Shown here: in pieces, positions 23,461 to 34,521 of the stretch
How the letters are laid out: each line of letters starts with the position of its first letter
How positions within the stretch are numbered: position 1 is the stretch's first letter
Origin: Euonymus europaeus
Lineage: Eukaryota; Streptophyta; Magnoliopsida; Celastrales; Celastraceae
Assembly: GCA_963580455.1 (NCBI GenBank)
Contig: OY756968.1
Location: 17,143,996-17,207,995, forward strand
Direction of reading: 5' to 3'
DNA: 64,000 bases
Translations under genes and position numbers: made by a program
The notes under the pieces: model-generated
The model's database searches: none
What the model saw: only the letters and a program-made list of their open reading frames with translations
Told to the model about the DNA's origin: nothing

Positions 23461-24473
23461 AGTGATTTTCGTTCATTGTTCCACCTCTTCTTCCACTACA
23501 TCTCACCTTCATCAAGTGAAAATCCTCACCCATCTTTCATCTCATTTAATGGATGGGACTCTGTCACCCCGCTTACAAGCAATCACGTTGTTTGCTAAAG
23601 CGGAAATTATTCCTGAGCGACGATTCGACCTTCACATTCTTAGAGATTCCAGCGCTCGTTGGGCTGTAAACTACCTCCAGGATCACTCTATGTTATTTTT
23701 GGTTAACCCAGATCCTACAGGTAATTTATCAGTTTACCCTCGTATAGTTCGTGATTTCTACGAGACTCTTGAAATGTTACCACCGAGTACGAGAACTGGA
23801 CCGCATCCGATTTACCAGGTGGAGGTAATTGGTATAAAACTCCAGTTCACCACAACAGACATATGCGAGTGTTTATGGTATCCCCCTTCTTATGATGTAG
23901 CTACCGGTTTCGAAGCGCCGGTATCTGTTTCTAAGAAGGAGATAATTGACAACATGTGTCGAGGACAGAGCGATAAGAAAGTAAACGCTACACGCCGCTC
24001 ATATTTGCCACCGAAGATGTGGTTGCTGGACGATGCTCTCCGGCACAATCTTTGCCCCATCGGCCACCACCACCAGAGACGGGGTAAGATTCTTCATGCC
24101 CTATACTATATGTATCAGGGAGTATGGTTTGATATTGGAGAATTCTTTATGACCACTATTCTAAAGACACAGAGTTTCGTGGAGAATAGACCATCGAAGG
24201 TCGGAAAATTATATTTCCCACGACTCGTTACCCGATTGGTTTTGAGCAAAGGCATTCGTCCTCCTATAAGCCAAATCTCCCCATTTTTTCCAGTAAGCAT
24301 TGTACAGAGAAATAACTGGTGGAAAGGCATTAACCAAATGACCACTGCTGCCAAGAGGCGAAAAGCATCACTGACACAAGTTGTATTACTGGGGGAAACA
24401 TCTCGGTCTGTTACTAGATCACCATCACCTCGCTGTATTCAAGAAACACCGGCTCATGAGCATCAGCCGGAGG

Positions 24474-24478
24474 CCAGC
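24474..24478 (+). repeat. Target site duplication, left (CCAGC)
   Basis: CCAGC precedes the LTR start TGTTGTACCCC and is repeated at 27644-27648 after the LTR end. Five bp is the usual size for Ty3/gypsy integration. Confidence 0.85.
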
Positions 24479-27400
24479 TGTTGTACCCCATTTTTGGTCC
24501 AAGCCCAAAGTAACAATTAGTAGCTCAAGCCTATGGCTCATAAACATTTTGAGCCTAAAAATTACAAGAGATTCTCTTCATCCTCTTGGGCCACTTAACT
24601 CATTATTTTAATTAAAAACTTAAGGTAGCCCAAGTAAATAATTTGAAGACCTCAAAGTCCTGGCCCAGCCCATGTCTCTTTCTTCTTCACCTGCAGGTCA
24701 TGACTCATGAGATACGAAAATGAAAGAGGGGAGAAAGGGGTGACGGCTAGGGTTGAGGGGATAGTACCGTTGTCGGAAGAGAAAAAGGAAAGAGCGAGAG
24801 AGACGCCCGAAAAAGGGGAAAGAGAGAGATAGATGCTGGTAAATGAATGGAAATAAAGAGTTAGAGTGATCCTTGGTGAGAATTGGAAGGATTTCGGCTA
24901 GATATTAAGGGGAAGAAATCATGATTGATTGGAGGGAATCAAAGCCAATATTTTCTTATAAATAGAAGAGAGGATTCTCTGTTCTGGGGGGGCTCTCGAT
25001 TCCTTTAGGGGGAAATTCTTTCTTCTTCCTTCGAAATTTTTTTGGGGGATTTCCTTTCATGGTAGCTTGAGGTTCTCTGGGTTATTCTGAAAATTTTGGA
25101 TCGGATTTTTTGGAGAAAAAATTCTTGCTTCTGGTTTCTCGAAATTTTTGAAAAATGCTGGGAAATTAGAGAGAAGAGAGGGAGATGGTACTCACGTTGG
25201 CCACATGTCTCCTCTCTTTTCTTCTTCCCTCGAGTTCATTGTATTACTCATCATTCATTCCAGTTCTTTCCACCTTGCCCAGCAGCCCATCACCTTCATT
25301 CATCTTCCCCACTGACATCACCGTGATTACCCAGACATCAGCTCACCTCACCCATATTTCACTTGATATCACAGCCACCGCGGGTACTATATATCGACCG
25401 GTTCTTTTCGTTTTTTTATTGCATATATTTGTATTGGGTTGCATGATAGACATATCTATATATAGGCATTTCGCACATGCAGTGTTTGTTTTTTAGATTA
25501 CGTGTACCATTATAAGCATGCATGATACACATATGTAAGTGCATAGAGTGCTGTGAAAACTTGCTTCATAAAAAGGGTGTTGTGCGTATATATATCTATA
25601 TATGTGATTATATTATACATTTTGACAATGGATATATGATTATGGGTGTGCTGTGCTGTGCTGTGCCTGTATGATTCTTATATATATTTATATATGTACA
25701 CGTGTGTGTATAGGTGAGCATGTATGTGATATATAGAAATATGTGTATTGTGAATATGCATAGGATATGTAGTTGAGATGCTATGTAAAGATAAATTTAT
25801 GGGAAGGTTTAAAATAATTATATATGTTTTTCGAGGGGTTTCATGAAATGATTCTGTGAATTTTTGGTGGATTATTAGCTTGGATTATATCTTTAGAGTT
25901 TGGGTGTTGTAAGATAGTTGGATCTCGAGTTTTGTCATTTGTTTTTCTGTTGCGTTAAATTGAGTTATTTTGGTGATATGTTGTGTATGCTTCCAAAGGC
26001 CCTAATTATTATATTGAAGATATATCCGACGACGGAACCAACGAGGAAGCATTGGATGCTCTCCCGAATGGATTCTTGAGGAAATGATTTTATGGAATCC
26101 TTACCATTGGATGGAAAAGGGTTTCACAAAGTCTAAGGTGAAGCCTTCAATATAATAATTTTATTTCGATAATAAATCATAATTTTTTCAATCATACTAA
26201 TTTAATAGTATGGTTGAGATGATGAGTTATCAATATAAAAAAGGGAACCGAGATTGCATTCCATTTCATTCATTATCTTTTAACCTTGTTAATATGTTAT
26301 TTACTTGAAATGTGTTTATGTGAATTATATGATTGATGTGATATTGTTTGATTTATGTGTTAATTGTGTGATTTAATATTTGGATATGTTGGATTAGGGG
26401 ATTTGCGATAATTGATATCGTATAATTTCCAGTAAAAATTCGGTTCCCAACATTTTTTTGTTTTTGTTTTTATCTTTATTTATCTTACATGTTTTATTTT
26501 ATTTTCTTATTATTTTACATATTTTATCTTATTTTATTTATTTATTTATTTATTATTATTATTGTTGTTGTTGTTTTTATTTTTTTATTTTCGGTTTATT
26601 TTTATTATTATAATCACTCTTATTTTATTTTCTTATTTTTATTTTTATTTTATTTTTTATTTATCTATTTACTATTTTTATTAAATTTATATATATATCT
26701 ATTTGTTTGCTCTATTTTTATATTCTTGTTATTTTGGTATCTTATTATTATTATCATTAGTAATATTATGTTATTAACTTTATATCATTATTACGTATTT
26801 ACATAATATGTTATGTTATTTTAATATTATATTTACATTTTGACATTATTTCTATCCTACTTTATGTTATTCATTATTATTTTATTTTATTCTATTTTAC
26901 TTTAAATTCATGTATTATATGGAAATTATATTAAAAATCTTTGCCCACGATGGAATTTATTTGAGGAATGCATTGGATGCACCCTTGGGTAGATTCTTGA
27001 GGTGAGAGCGTTTCTTGGGAAATTTGGCCATTGGATGGACAAAACCCTATGAACCTCAATATTAAGATTTTTAATATAGTTTTTATATATATTATAAAAT
27101 TATTATGTATTTTATGAGTTCATTTTAATTTATTTTCATATAACCCTATATGTATTTAAATTATTTTTTATCTTATGTAATTTGTCATATAATTTATATA
27201 ATCATTATACTTTATATATATAGTCTTTGTATGTATTATAAAATTATTTTATTATATTCGAATATAATTTATACATATATTTTTATAAGTTTATTTTATT
27301 CTATTTTGATATATCTACTAAAATTATTTTACCCTATATAGTTATTATATTCCTCTAAATGTTATTTTTATCTTATATATCATATTTTACGTACGCTATA

Positions 27401-27643
27401 ATTAATATTATCGGAAAAAGTCATTTAATGGGATAGTGAAAGTTAAGTTGGCAACTGTTTTTTTAAAAACAGGCGTTGTGGGGTGCCTCATACCTTCCCC
27501 ATACGCAACAAACTCACTTACCCTTTTTCTGGATTTTTCGTAGACCAAAATTATATTTTTTATGGTGACCAATTGCACCTATTCAATTGGTGGCGACTTC
27601 TATTATTTTAAATAAAAATTCTTTCGCAAAATCGGTTGCGACA
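24479..27643 (+). mobile_element. Solo LTR (subfamily B), 3165 bp
   Basis: It starts TGTTGTACCCC and ends GGTTGCGACA like the other LTRs but differs in U3 and R. It lacks a polypurine tract on the left and a primer-binding site on the right, and is bounded by CCAGC on both sides: a textbook solo LTR. A TATAAATAGAAG-type TATA box lies at ~24957. Two GATTCTTGAGG...CCATTGGATGG modules lie at ~26030-26115 and ~26945-27040. The middle (26460-26910) is an AT-rich microsatellite-like tract; a 105-codon frame there is low-complexity noise. Confidence 0.88.
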
Positions 27644-27758
27644 CCAGCCGACAAAGGTGGGAGCAATTGTTGAATGTGGTCGCGAATATGGAGAGGCCCA
27701 ACTAAGAACTCTACAGTGTCAGTTTATGTATTTTTACCCAAGTCCAGCCCATGTCACG

Positions 27759-28424
27759 GATAAGCCCAGGGATGACTACAGTGATCCCGACCATCTGTAT
27801 GTTTAAGAAAAAAGAAATCAATCATCATTTTCAGCCAAGTTGGGAATGGCTCTAGTGATCCCAAGCATTTTTCAAAAAAAAAAGAAAAAAAAACAAATAA
27901 ATAAATAAATTCTAGCCATGCTTGAAATTGAAAATCAAGCAATTTTGGAAACATCATCATCATTTTTCAACCAAGCCGGGAATGACCTTAGTGATCCCAG
28001 ATATTTTTCAAAAAAAAAAAAATCATTTCCAATAATTAGCCAAGCCGGGAATGACTCTAGTGATCCCGTGCATTTTTCAAAAAAATCATTTTGAATGATC
28101 AGCCAAGCCGGGAATGGCCCTAGTGATCCCGAGCATTTTTCAAAAAAAAAAATCATTTTCAAAGATTGGCCAAGCTGGAGATGGCTTTAATGATCCCGTG
28201 CATTTTTCAAAAATAAAAAAATAAAAAAATCATTTCCCATGATCAGCCAAGCCGGAGATGGCTCTAGTGATCCCGAGCATTTTTCAAAAAAAAAAAATCA
28301 TTTTCAAAGATTGGCGAAGCCGGAGATGGCTCTAATGATCCCGAGCATTTTTAAAAATAAAAAATAAAAAAAATCATTTCTCATGATCAGCCAAGCCGGG
28401 AATGGCTCTAGTGATCCCGTGCAT
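27759..28424 (+). repeat. 46-bp-type 3' UTR repeat array, 9 copies (unit 2)
   Basis: Nine cores (the first degenerate) with spacers made of TTTTTC, an A-run and TCATTTNNAATGATCAG-like sequence. The core is the same as in units 1 and 3 although the spacers are unrelated. Some copies carry GGAGATGG in place of GGGAATGG. Confidence 0.88.
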
Positions 28425-28497
28425 TTTTACATGTTTCAGGTGGTACAAAAATCGGTTTTCTACTCCTTTGCGCGTCATTTACGTTGTAAAGTCACGC

Positions 28498-28510
28498 AAA
28501 GGGGGACAGC
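28498..28510 (+). other. Polypurine tract, unit 2
   Basis: AAAGGGGGACAGC lies directly before the LTR start TGTAGTACCCC. Confidence 0.8.
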
Positions 28511-30642
28511 TGTAGTACCCCATTTTTGTCCGGGAAGTTTCAATTTAAAAGGAAAGAAAAAGAAATAAAATAAATAAAAATAAAAATATACTAAATAATT
28601 CATCCAAATTTTGACCCAAACTTAAGCCCTAAATAATCAAATACTACAACTACCCAATTTAACCAAATCCAAAATTAATTAGCCCATTGCCCAGTTGGCC
28701 CAGCCCATTACTCAAGTAATTCTACCCAAACCGAGCCCATCACCCATTTAACTCACCAAAAGCCAAAGCCCAAGCTATCCTACCCAGCCCACCACCTAAA
28801 CCTAACCCTAATACCTAAAGAAGAGAAAGCTTTGTGGAAAAAGCTTTTGTTGCTTGGAGGGAGCCGCCGCCGTTGGTAGGTGGAAGAGAAGAAAAAAAAG
28901 GAGAAAGAGGCGCCGAAAGGTTGAAAATGGAGAGAGAGAGAGGCTTTGGAAGCCGATTTTGTTGATTTTGGGGAGGTGTTTGATTCGGTTTTTGGTTTAT
29001 AAAAATGGAAGAAGAAACAGAGAAAGAGGGGGGTTTTTTGGTTTTTTTGGGAGGAATTTCGGAGGAGAGTGGATTTAGGGGTGCTGCACCAGTTTTCTGG
29101 AAGGAATGATCGGGGAACAATCCGTGGTCCGATCGAAGTGAAATTTGGAAATTAGCTTCACAACACTTGGAGCTTTATTCTGATCGGTGCGATTGCCATT
29201 TGAAGGTGTCTATCTACTCCAGTTACTGATAGAAAGTGACTGCAATTCTGGGGAGAAGAGACACTGCGCACAGGTTTTGCAATCAACAATCAAGGACCGA
29301 TCCGTGGTCCGATCGAAGTGAAATTTGGATAGTAGCTTCGTAACACCCGAAACTTTATTCTCAACGGTGCGATTGTCGTTCGAGAAGGTAAGGAAGCACG
29401 GCAGAGGAATGAAAATCCAGAGACTTTGAAGAGGAAAAGATCCGGAGGGGAACCCGAGGTAGTTTCAATCTTGTATTTAAAGTTCTTTTATTGTTTAAAT
29501 CTGTACCAATTATGCTTGTTATTGTGGATTTCTGGATCTTGTTTTGCTGTTTTGCTGCTCTGTTTTCACTGTTTCCAGGTGTGTAGTTGGACGGGACGGG
29601 AAGACTACCGGCGCCGGTGGTGCTGTCAAGGAAGGAGATGATGAACAGTGATCGGGTCGGGCCTGATTGAGCTGCTGGGCCGATTTTGTTTGATTTTTGG
29701 GTTTGAGTTTCTGTTATGGGCCTGGTTTGGTTTTTGTTGGTATTGTTAACGGGCCGAGATTGGTTTATTTAATATGCTGGGCCTTAGTGTTTTGGGTCAA
29801 GATCGGTTTATGAAAAATTGGGCCGGTTTGATAATTGTAGGATATTGGGCTGTTTAAATAATTTTAAAAAGAATCAAATCATACGATTTTCTATGTTCAA
29901 ATGGCCAAATATCCGACGACGGAACCAAACGGGGAAGCATTGGATGTTATCCAAAAAGGATTCTTGAGGATAAAATAAAGGGAAATTCTCATCCATTGGA
30001 TGGAGAGAATTTTTTTTAGCATTCATATTTTATATAAAAATTATATCAAAAGGTTAATCCGACGATGGAACTAATCGAGTGGCATTGGATGTTTTCGATC
30101 GGATTCTTGAGGAAATTTTTTGGGAATTCCTAACCATTGGATGGATAGGAGTTCTTATTTTTATTTTTAAGCATTTATATTATATATTTTATGTGTGTAT
30201 AAAAATTATATCGAAAGTCTTAACCGACGATGGAATTAATTTGAAGAATGCATTGGATGCACCTTCAGACAAAATTCTTGAGGTGAGAGTGTTTCATGGA
30301 CATTTGACCATTGGATGGAAGAGTCCCATGAACCTTAATATTAGACTCTCAATATAGTTTTTATATTATGTCTAATTATCGTATCTCATGTATATATTTT
30401 TGTTAAAATATCACATTTGATTTTCTTAATCATTTAATGGGATAATAAAAATTAAATTGGCAACTGTTTTTTTAAAACAGACGTTGTGGGGTGCCTCACA
30501 CCTTCCCCATACGTAACAAACTCGCTTATCCATTTTTCTGGATTTTCGCAGACCAAATTATTTTAATTGGTGACCAATTGCACCTATTACAATTGGTGGC
30601 GACTCTCTTTTAAAAATTCCTTTCGCAAAACCGGTTGCGACA
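28511..30642 (+). mobile_element. Tat-like LTR (subfamily C) shared by units 2 and 3
   Basis: It runs from TGTAGTACCCC to GGTTGCGACA, ~2.13 kb, with a polypurine tract on the left and a primer-binding site on the right, so it is again a shared LTR. It has the 180-bp internal duplication (CGATCCGTGGTCCGATCG and a diverged partner), the 120-bp putative intron (29459-29578), and three copies of a GACGAYGGAAC ... GGATTCTTGAGG ... CCATTGGATGG module at ~29909, ~30055 and ~30222. U5 is highly similar to that of the other subfamilies. Confidence 0.85.
29459..29578 (+). other. Putative LTR intron (subfamily C)
   Basis: Donor CCCGAG/GTAGTT and acceptor TTTCCAG/GT, 120 bp, same place as in the ~3.0-kb LTRs. 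Confidence 0.4.
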
Positions 30643-30644
30643 AC

Positions 30645-30662
30645 TGGCCACTCTGCTGGGGA
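30645..30662 (+). other. Primer-binding site of LTR C (variant)
   Basis: TGGCCACTCTGCTGGGGA differs by one base from the site of the other units and lies 2 bp after the LTR end. Confidence 0.75.
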
Positions 30663-30699
30663 CCATTTCATAATACAAAATCAAGAGGAATTTGGTAAC

Positions 30700-30717
30700 T
30701 GGTGACTCTGCTGGGGA
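30700..30717 (+). other. Second primer-binding site, 55 bp downstream
   Basis: TGGTGACTCTGCTGGGGA is followed by a leader matching unit 1. The short sequence between the two sites does not match an LTR end. This is probably the seam where a unit-1-type leader was joined to LTR C. Confidence 0.7.
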
Positions 30718-31566
30718 GGACTAGTTTTTTAAAATGTATATATGTATTTCTAAAAAAAAAACTAGTGAGTTGGGCCAATTAAATTTAATTTTTCTTATCC
30801 CATTATTTGATTCTGTTGTTTTTAGTTACATATATTTGGTGTTTTATTTTCCTAAAATTTTGATTGATATGTTCTTGTTATTATTTTCTTCTTTTCAAAA
30901 AATGTTGATTGTAGATATGTTTCGAGCTTTTTTGTCCTCACACATTGTGCACGACACCTTTTCATGAGTCCAACAACTCGGGCTCAAAACCCTTAGGAGA
31001 GGATGGAGTAAACGAGACCTTCGAGGGATTTCAATCCCCGTGCAGGCTCGAGAAAAATCCTCACTCGACCCACTCCTCTATTAAGAGGGACCCAGGCTAT
31101 TCCAGTAATGGACACTGGCGGGGGAATAAGTCGGGAGCCTAGACTGTCCATAGCCAATGACCATAGAGTTATAGGATACGGGAAACTACTTCTAACCTTA
31201 CTGTGTGGTACATATTGTTGTTGTGCTTGTATATACGTGATTCTATTTTGTATATATGTTATTTTGTTTTATTGTATATATACACATGTTGTCTTGCTTA
31301 CACATACACGATTTTACCTCTTTTTTTAAAAAAAAAAAGTTTTATTCTATTGTATATATGATTCTGTTTTCTTACATAAGATGTTTTGATGTACATATGA
31401 AGTTTTTATATGTTGTTTTTGTTTGCACATATATTTTTGTATATATTCTTGATCCCGTTCACATTTTACATTATTTTTAATTTGCATTGCATACATGAAA
31501 ATCTTGAGCACTATCGAAATTGAGCCATTATCTAGAAGCCATAAAACTGTGTCAGTTAAGTCGAAA
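30718..31566 (+). other. 5' leader of unit 3
   Basis: Nearly identical to 7762-8640, including the conserved block (~30960-31190). It ends abruptly after AGTCGAAAG, where inverted UTR repeats begin. No gene. Confidence 0.8.
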
Positions 31567-31690
31567 GTGCACGGGATCACTAGGGCCATTCCGGGCTTGG
31601 CGAATCTTAAAAGTGCGCGGGATCACTAGGGTCATTCCCGGCTTGGCTAATCATTGGAAATGATTTTATTTATTTATATTTTTTTTTATA
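31567..31690 (-). repeat. Inverted fragment of 46-bp 3' UTR array (2 cores)
   Basis: It matches the minus-strand array near 6448-6578 and so is inverted relative to the surrounding unit. Both joints fall in short shared sequences (AAAG on the left, ATGCTT on the right). Confidence 0.8.
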
Positions 31691-32224
31691 AAATGCTTTT
31701 CCAAAATTTATATTGTATATTTTTGTGGTGTATAAAAGTTATATCGAGAATCTTTACCTACGATGGAATTGATTCGAGGAATGCATCGAATGCACCCTCG
31801 AAAAGATTCTTGAGGTGAGAGTGTTTGTAAAAAATTGGACCATTGGATGGAAAAATTCTGTGAACCTCAACATTAGACTTTCAATATAATTTTTATGTTT
31901 CCTAAAATTATTTTATTCAATTTTAACATAGTTTTTATCAAACTTATTTTTATCTTATTTCAATATATTTTTGTTACTCAATATATGATTCCTGCCATAA
32001 TTAATTTTTCTTAAAAAAATCATTTAATGGGATAATAAAAGTTAAATTGGCAACTGTTTTAAAACAGACGTTGTGGGGTGCCTAACACCTTCCACACACG
32101 TAACAAACTCACTTACCCATTTTCTCTGGATTTTCGCAGACCAAATTATTTTTAAACGGTGACCAATTGCACCTATTACAATTGGTGGCGACTCTATTTT
32201 TAAAATTCCTCTTCGCAAAACCGG
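31691..32224 (+). repeat. Left arm of LTR palindrome
   Basis: The 3' end of the ~3.0-kb LTR (from TTCCAAAATTTATATTG to AAAACCGG). Its inverted partner is 32274-32854. A reading frame spanning the centre is an artefact of the palindrome. Confidence 0.85.
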
Positions 32225-32273
32225 TGCGATTGCCATTTGAAGGTGTCTATCTACCCCAGCTTCTGATAGAAAC
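32225..32273 (+). repeat. Palindrome spacer from LTR interior
   Basis: A 49-bp piece matching the LTR interior at ~37329-37378 (TGCGATTGCCATTTGAAGG and onward). It was joined to the left arm through a shared CGGT. Confidence 0.75.
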
Positions 32274-32854
32274 TGTCGCAACCGGTTTACCGAAGAGGAA
32301 TTTTAAAAATAGAGTCGCCACCAATTGTAATAGGTGCAATTGGTCACCGTTTAAAAATAATTTGGTCTGCGAAAATCCAGAGAAAATGGGTAAGTGAGTT
32401 TGTTACGTGTGGGGAAGGTGTTAGGCACCCCACAATGTCTGTTTTAAAACAGTTGCCAATTTAACTTTTATTATCCCATTAAATGATTTTTTTAAGAAAA
32501 ATTAATTATGGCAGGAATCATATATTGAGTAACAAAAATATATTGAAATAAGATAAAAATAAGTTTGATAAAAACTATGTTAAAATTGAATAAAATAATT
32601 TTAGGAAACATAAAAATTATATTGAAAGTCTAATGTTGAGGTTCACAGAATTTTTCCATCCATGGTCCAATTTCTTAGAAACACTCTCACCTCAAGAATC
32701 TTTTTGAGGGTGCATCCGATGCATTCCCCGAATCAATTCCATCGTAGGTAAAGATTCTCGATATAACTTTTATACACTACAAAAATATACAATATAAATT
32801 TTGGAAAAGCATAAAATATAAAAATAAAATAAGAATAAAAAATAAAAATAAAAC
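32274..32854 (-). repeat. Right arm of LTR palindrome
   Basis: Inverted LTR 3' end beginning TGTCGCAACCGG. It returns to plus-strand unit sequence at 32855 through a shared GAATT. Confidence 0.85.
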
Positions 32855-32896
32855 GAATTTGAGGATGAACCCGAAGAATCGGTTAATGAATTTTAA
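32855..32896 (+). pseudogene. Tail of the unknown 148-residue ORF (unit 3)
   Basis: Only the acidic last ~13 codons and the stop remain (compare 10306-10347). The rest was replaced by the palindrome arm. Confidence 0.6.
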
Positions 32897-33023
32897 ATTG
32901 ATGTTTTATGCATTGGGGCGTCCCATTCATATGTTATCCTTGAAGGGTTGCAATAAGTTGACAAGAAGTGGTGGATACAGTGGACTCAAAGCAACCTTAG
33001 GCGAGATTGGATCAGTGAGTGCA

Positions 33024-33048
33024 CACCAAAACTGGGGCAGTTTTGGTG
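33024..33048 (+). other. GGGGC-loop hairpin, copy 5
   Basis: A perfect 10-bp stem identical to copy 2, in the duplicated part of unit 3. Confidence 0.75.
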
Positions 33049-33210
33049 ATTAGCCCCGAAAATATCGACTTGTGTTAATACTTAATTAATTGTCATGTTG
33101 TGAGGATAAATTGATTCGGTTTTTGAAGTAGACGCTTGTGACATTTGAATTTGAGGAATGTGAATTATGAATTTCTTTAAAACTAGGTAGCACTGATATA
33201 ATTAATAATG

Positions 33211-34463
33211 CTAATAATAAAAATTAAAAAGTCAATTCAGTACATTACCACACAACTTTATTCAGATAATAAAACGTCCAAATATTACATGTCTCACTCA
33301 ACTGAATCAATCACACTAGGTGAAAAATCAAATACACATAAAATAGTAATATCAGAACGGACACTAAAAACATCATCACAAATAAATCCATCAGGCTTCC
33401 GATCAAGAGGAAATTCCCACTAGGCAACAACTGCAAACATTACAAATTTAATCATTGTTAAGAATTAATCATAAAATCCAAATATTGTATATGTGAAAGA
33501 AGTTAAAACAAATAACTCACAATAAATTTCAAATTTTCAAACGTGACATGCAAATAGGTCGGAATTACATAAAAAAAATCCGAATGTGTTAACACAAAAT
33601 CTGTTAATTAGGAATTTAGAACTCAAAATGCCTCGGTCCATCACACATGTCCAACAACTAAATGCACCAGGCTCAATTTGTCAAGAAGCTCAACATCAAA
33701 TAACAAGTTACACAACCATTCACTTAAAGCCCAATGAATAGGCAAAATCAGAAAATCATTAAAATAAACTGGATAAACGTTTAAGGCCCGCACGATCCGG
33801 CCCAAGTCATTTAGTTAACCTAAATGCTTCCAAATCGGCCCAAGATTATTGCACTAACCCTACGACGAAGAAAAGGGAAGAAACAGCCAGCGCTGCTGGA
33901 AAAACAGAAAGAGAAGAAGAAACGCCAAGGATTCAATGGAAAAATTCCAGAGAAAAACAGAATTATAAGTCTAGATCAGGTTTGTTCAAGGATTTTCTGG
34001 AAATTTTTGGATTTTTTTTTCCTTCTGGTTTTTCTGGGTGTTGAGAGATCAGAAACCCACTATACTTTCTATTTTCTGGGTTGTATCTCTTAAGTTTTCA
34101 GTTCAATAACAAAAATCCATCACAAACAAATACCAAATTTAAAGGCATTAATCTATAAAACGAAATTACCAGATATCAAGAAATCCAAATTACAGAGATC
34201 TTAACTGAAGAGATCCGAAACTGTTACCTTAAACGAATCGATTGAGAGCCTAAAGAGCTGGTATGAAGAAGGATCGCTTTGGACGAGTTCAGAACGACGA
34301 ACAAATAATATTGAGGATTTGGAGGGTGCGATCGGTAATGGACGAACCAGTGAGCAATAATTATAAAAGTAGTGCTGTACTACCAATAAGAAGGAGAAGA
34401 AGAATTAAAATGAAGAAAAAAAGAAGAAGAAAAGAACAGTAAAAAAGCTAGTGATCGGATGAC
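33211..34463. repeat. 1253-bp unclassified segment, copy 2
   Basis: Same length as 10684-11936 and flanked by the same AATAATG (33204-33210 and 34464-34470). Scattered substitutions only. Confidence 0.4.
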
Positions 34464-34521
34464 AATAATGACAGTTCATTATCACTTTTTAGAGCGACTC
34501 CTACCTACGTCTTTAGAGAAA

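Larger units (their letters stand above)
23549..27705 (+). pseudogene. Divergent plant-transposon-protein ORF split by a solo LTR
   Basis: The ATG at 23549 opens a frame running to 24478, where an LTR (24479-27643) is inserted. After the LTR and the duplicated CCAGC, the frame resumes in phase at 27649 and reaches a TAA at 27703. Without the LTR and one target copy the ORF would be 328 codons. It is a distant relative of the ORFs at 18516 and 20386: an IVRDFYETLE motif, then a YQVEVIGIKL strand-like stretch, then LPPKMWLLDDALRHNL and LHALYYMYQGVWFDIG segments in the same order. The C-terminal piece is amphipathic and probably continues a coiled coil. The protein's role is unknown. The inserted LTR gives it a premature end 14 codons after the break. 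Confidence 0.65.

Noticed and set aside
26489..26806. 105-codon hydrophobic frame suggesting a membrane protein
   Set aside because: It is an A/T microsatellite-like tract inside a solo LTR; the Phe/Tyr/Leu/Ile richness is compositional.
32042..32397. Opposed frames of 76-79 codons
   Set aside because: They span the centre of the LTR palindrome and mirror each other.
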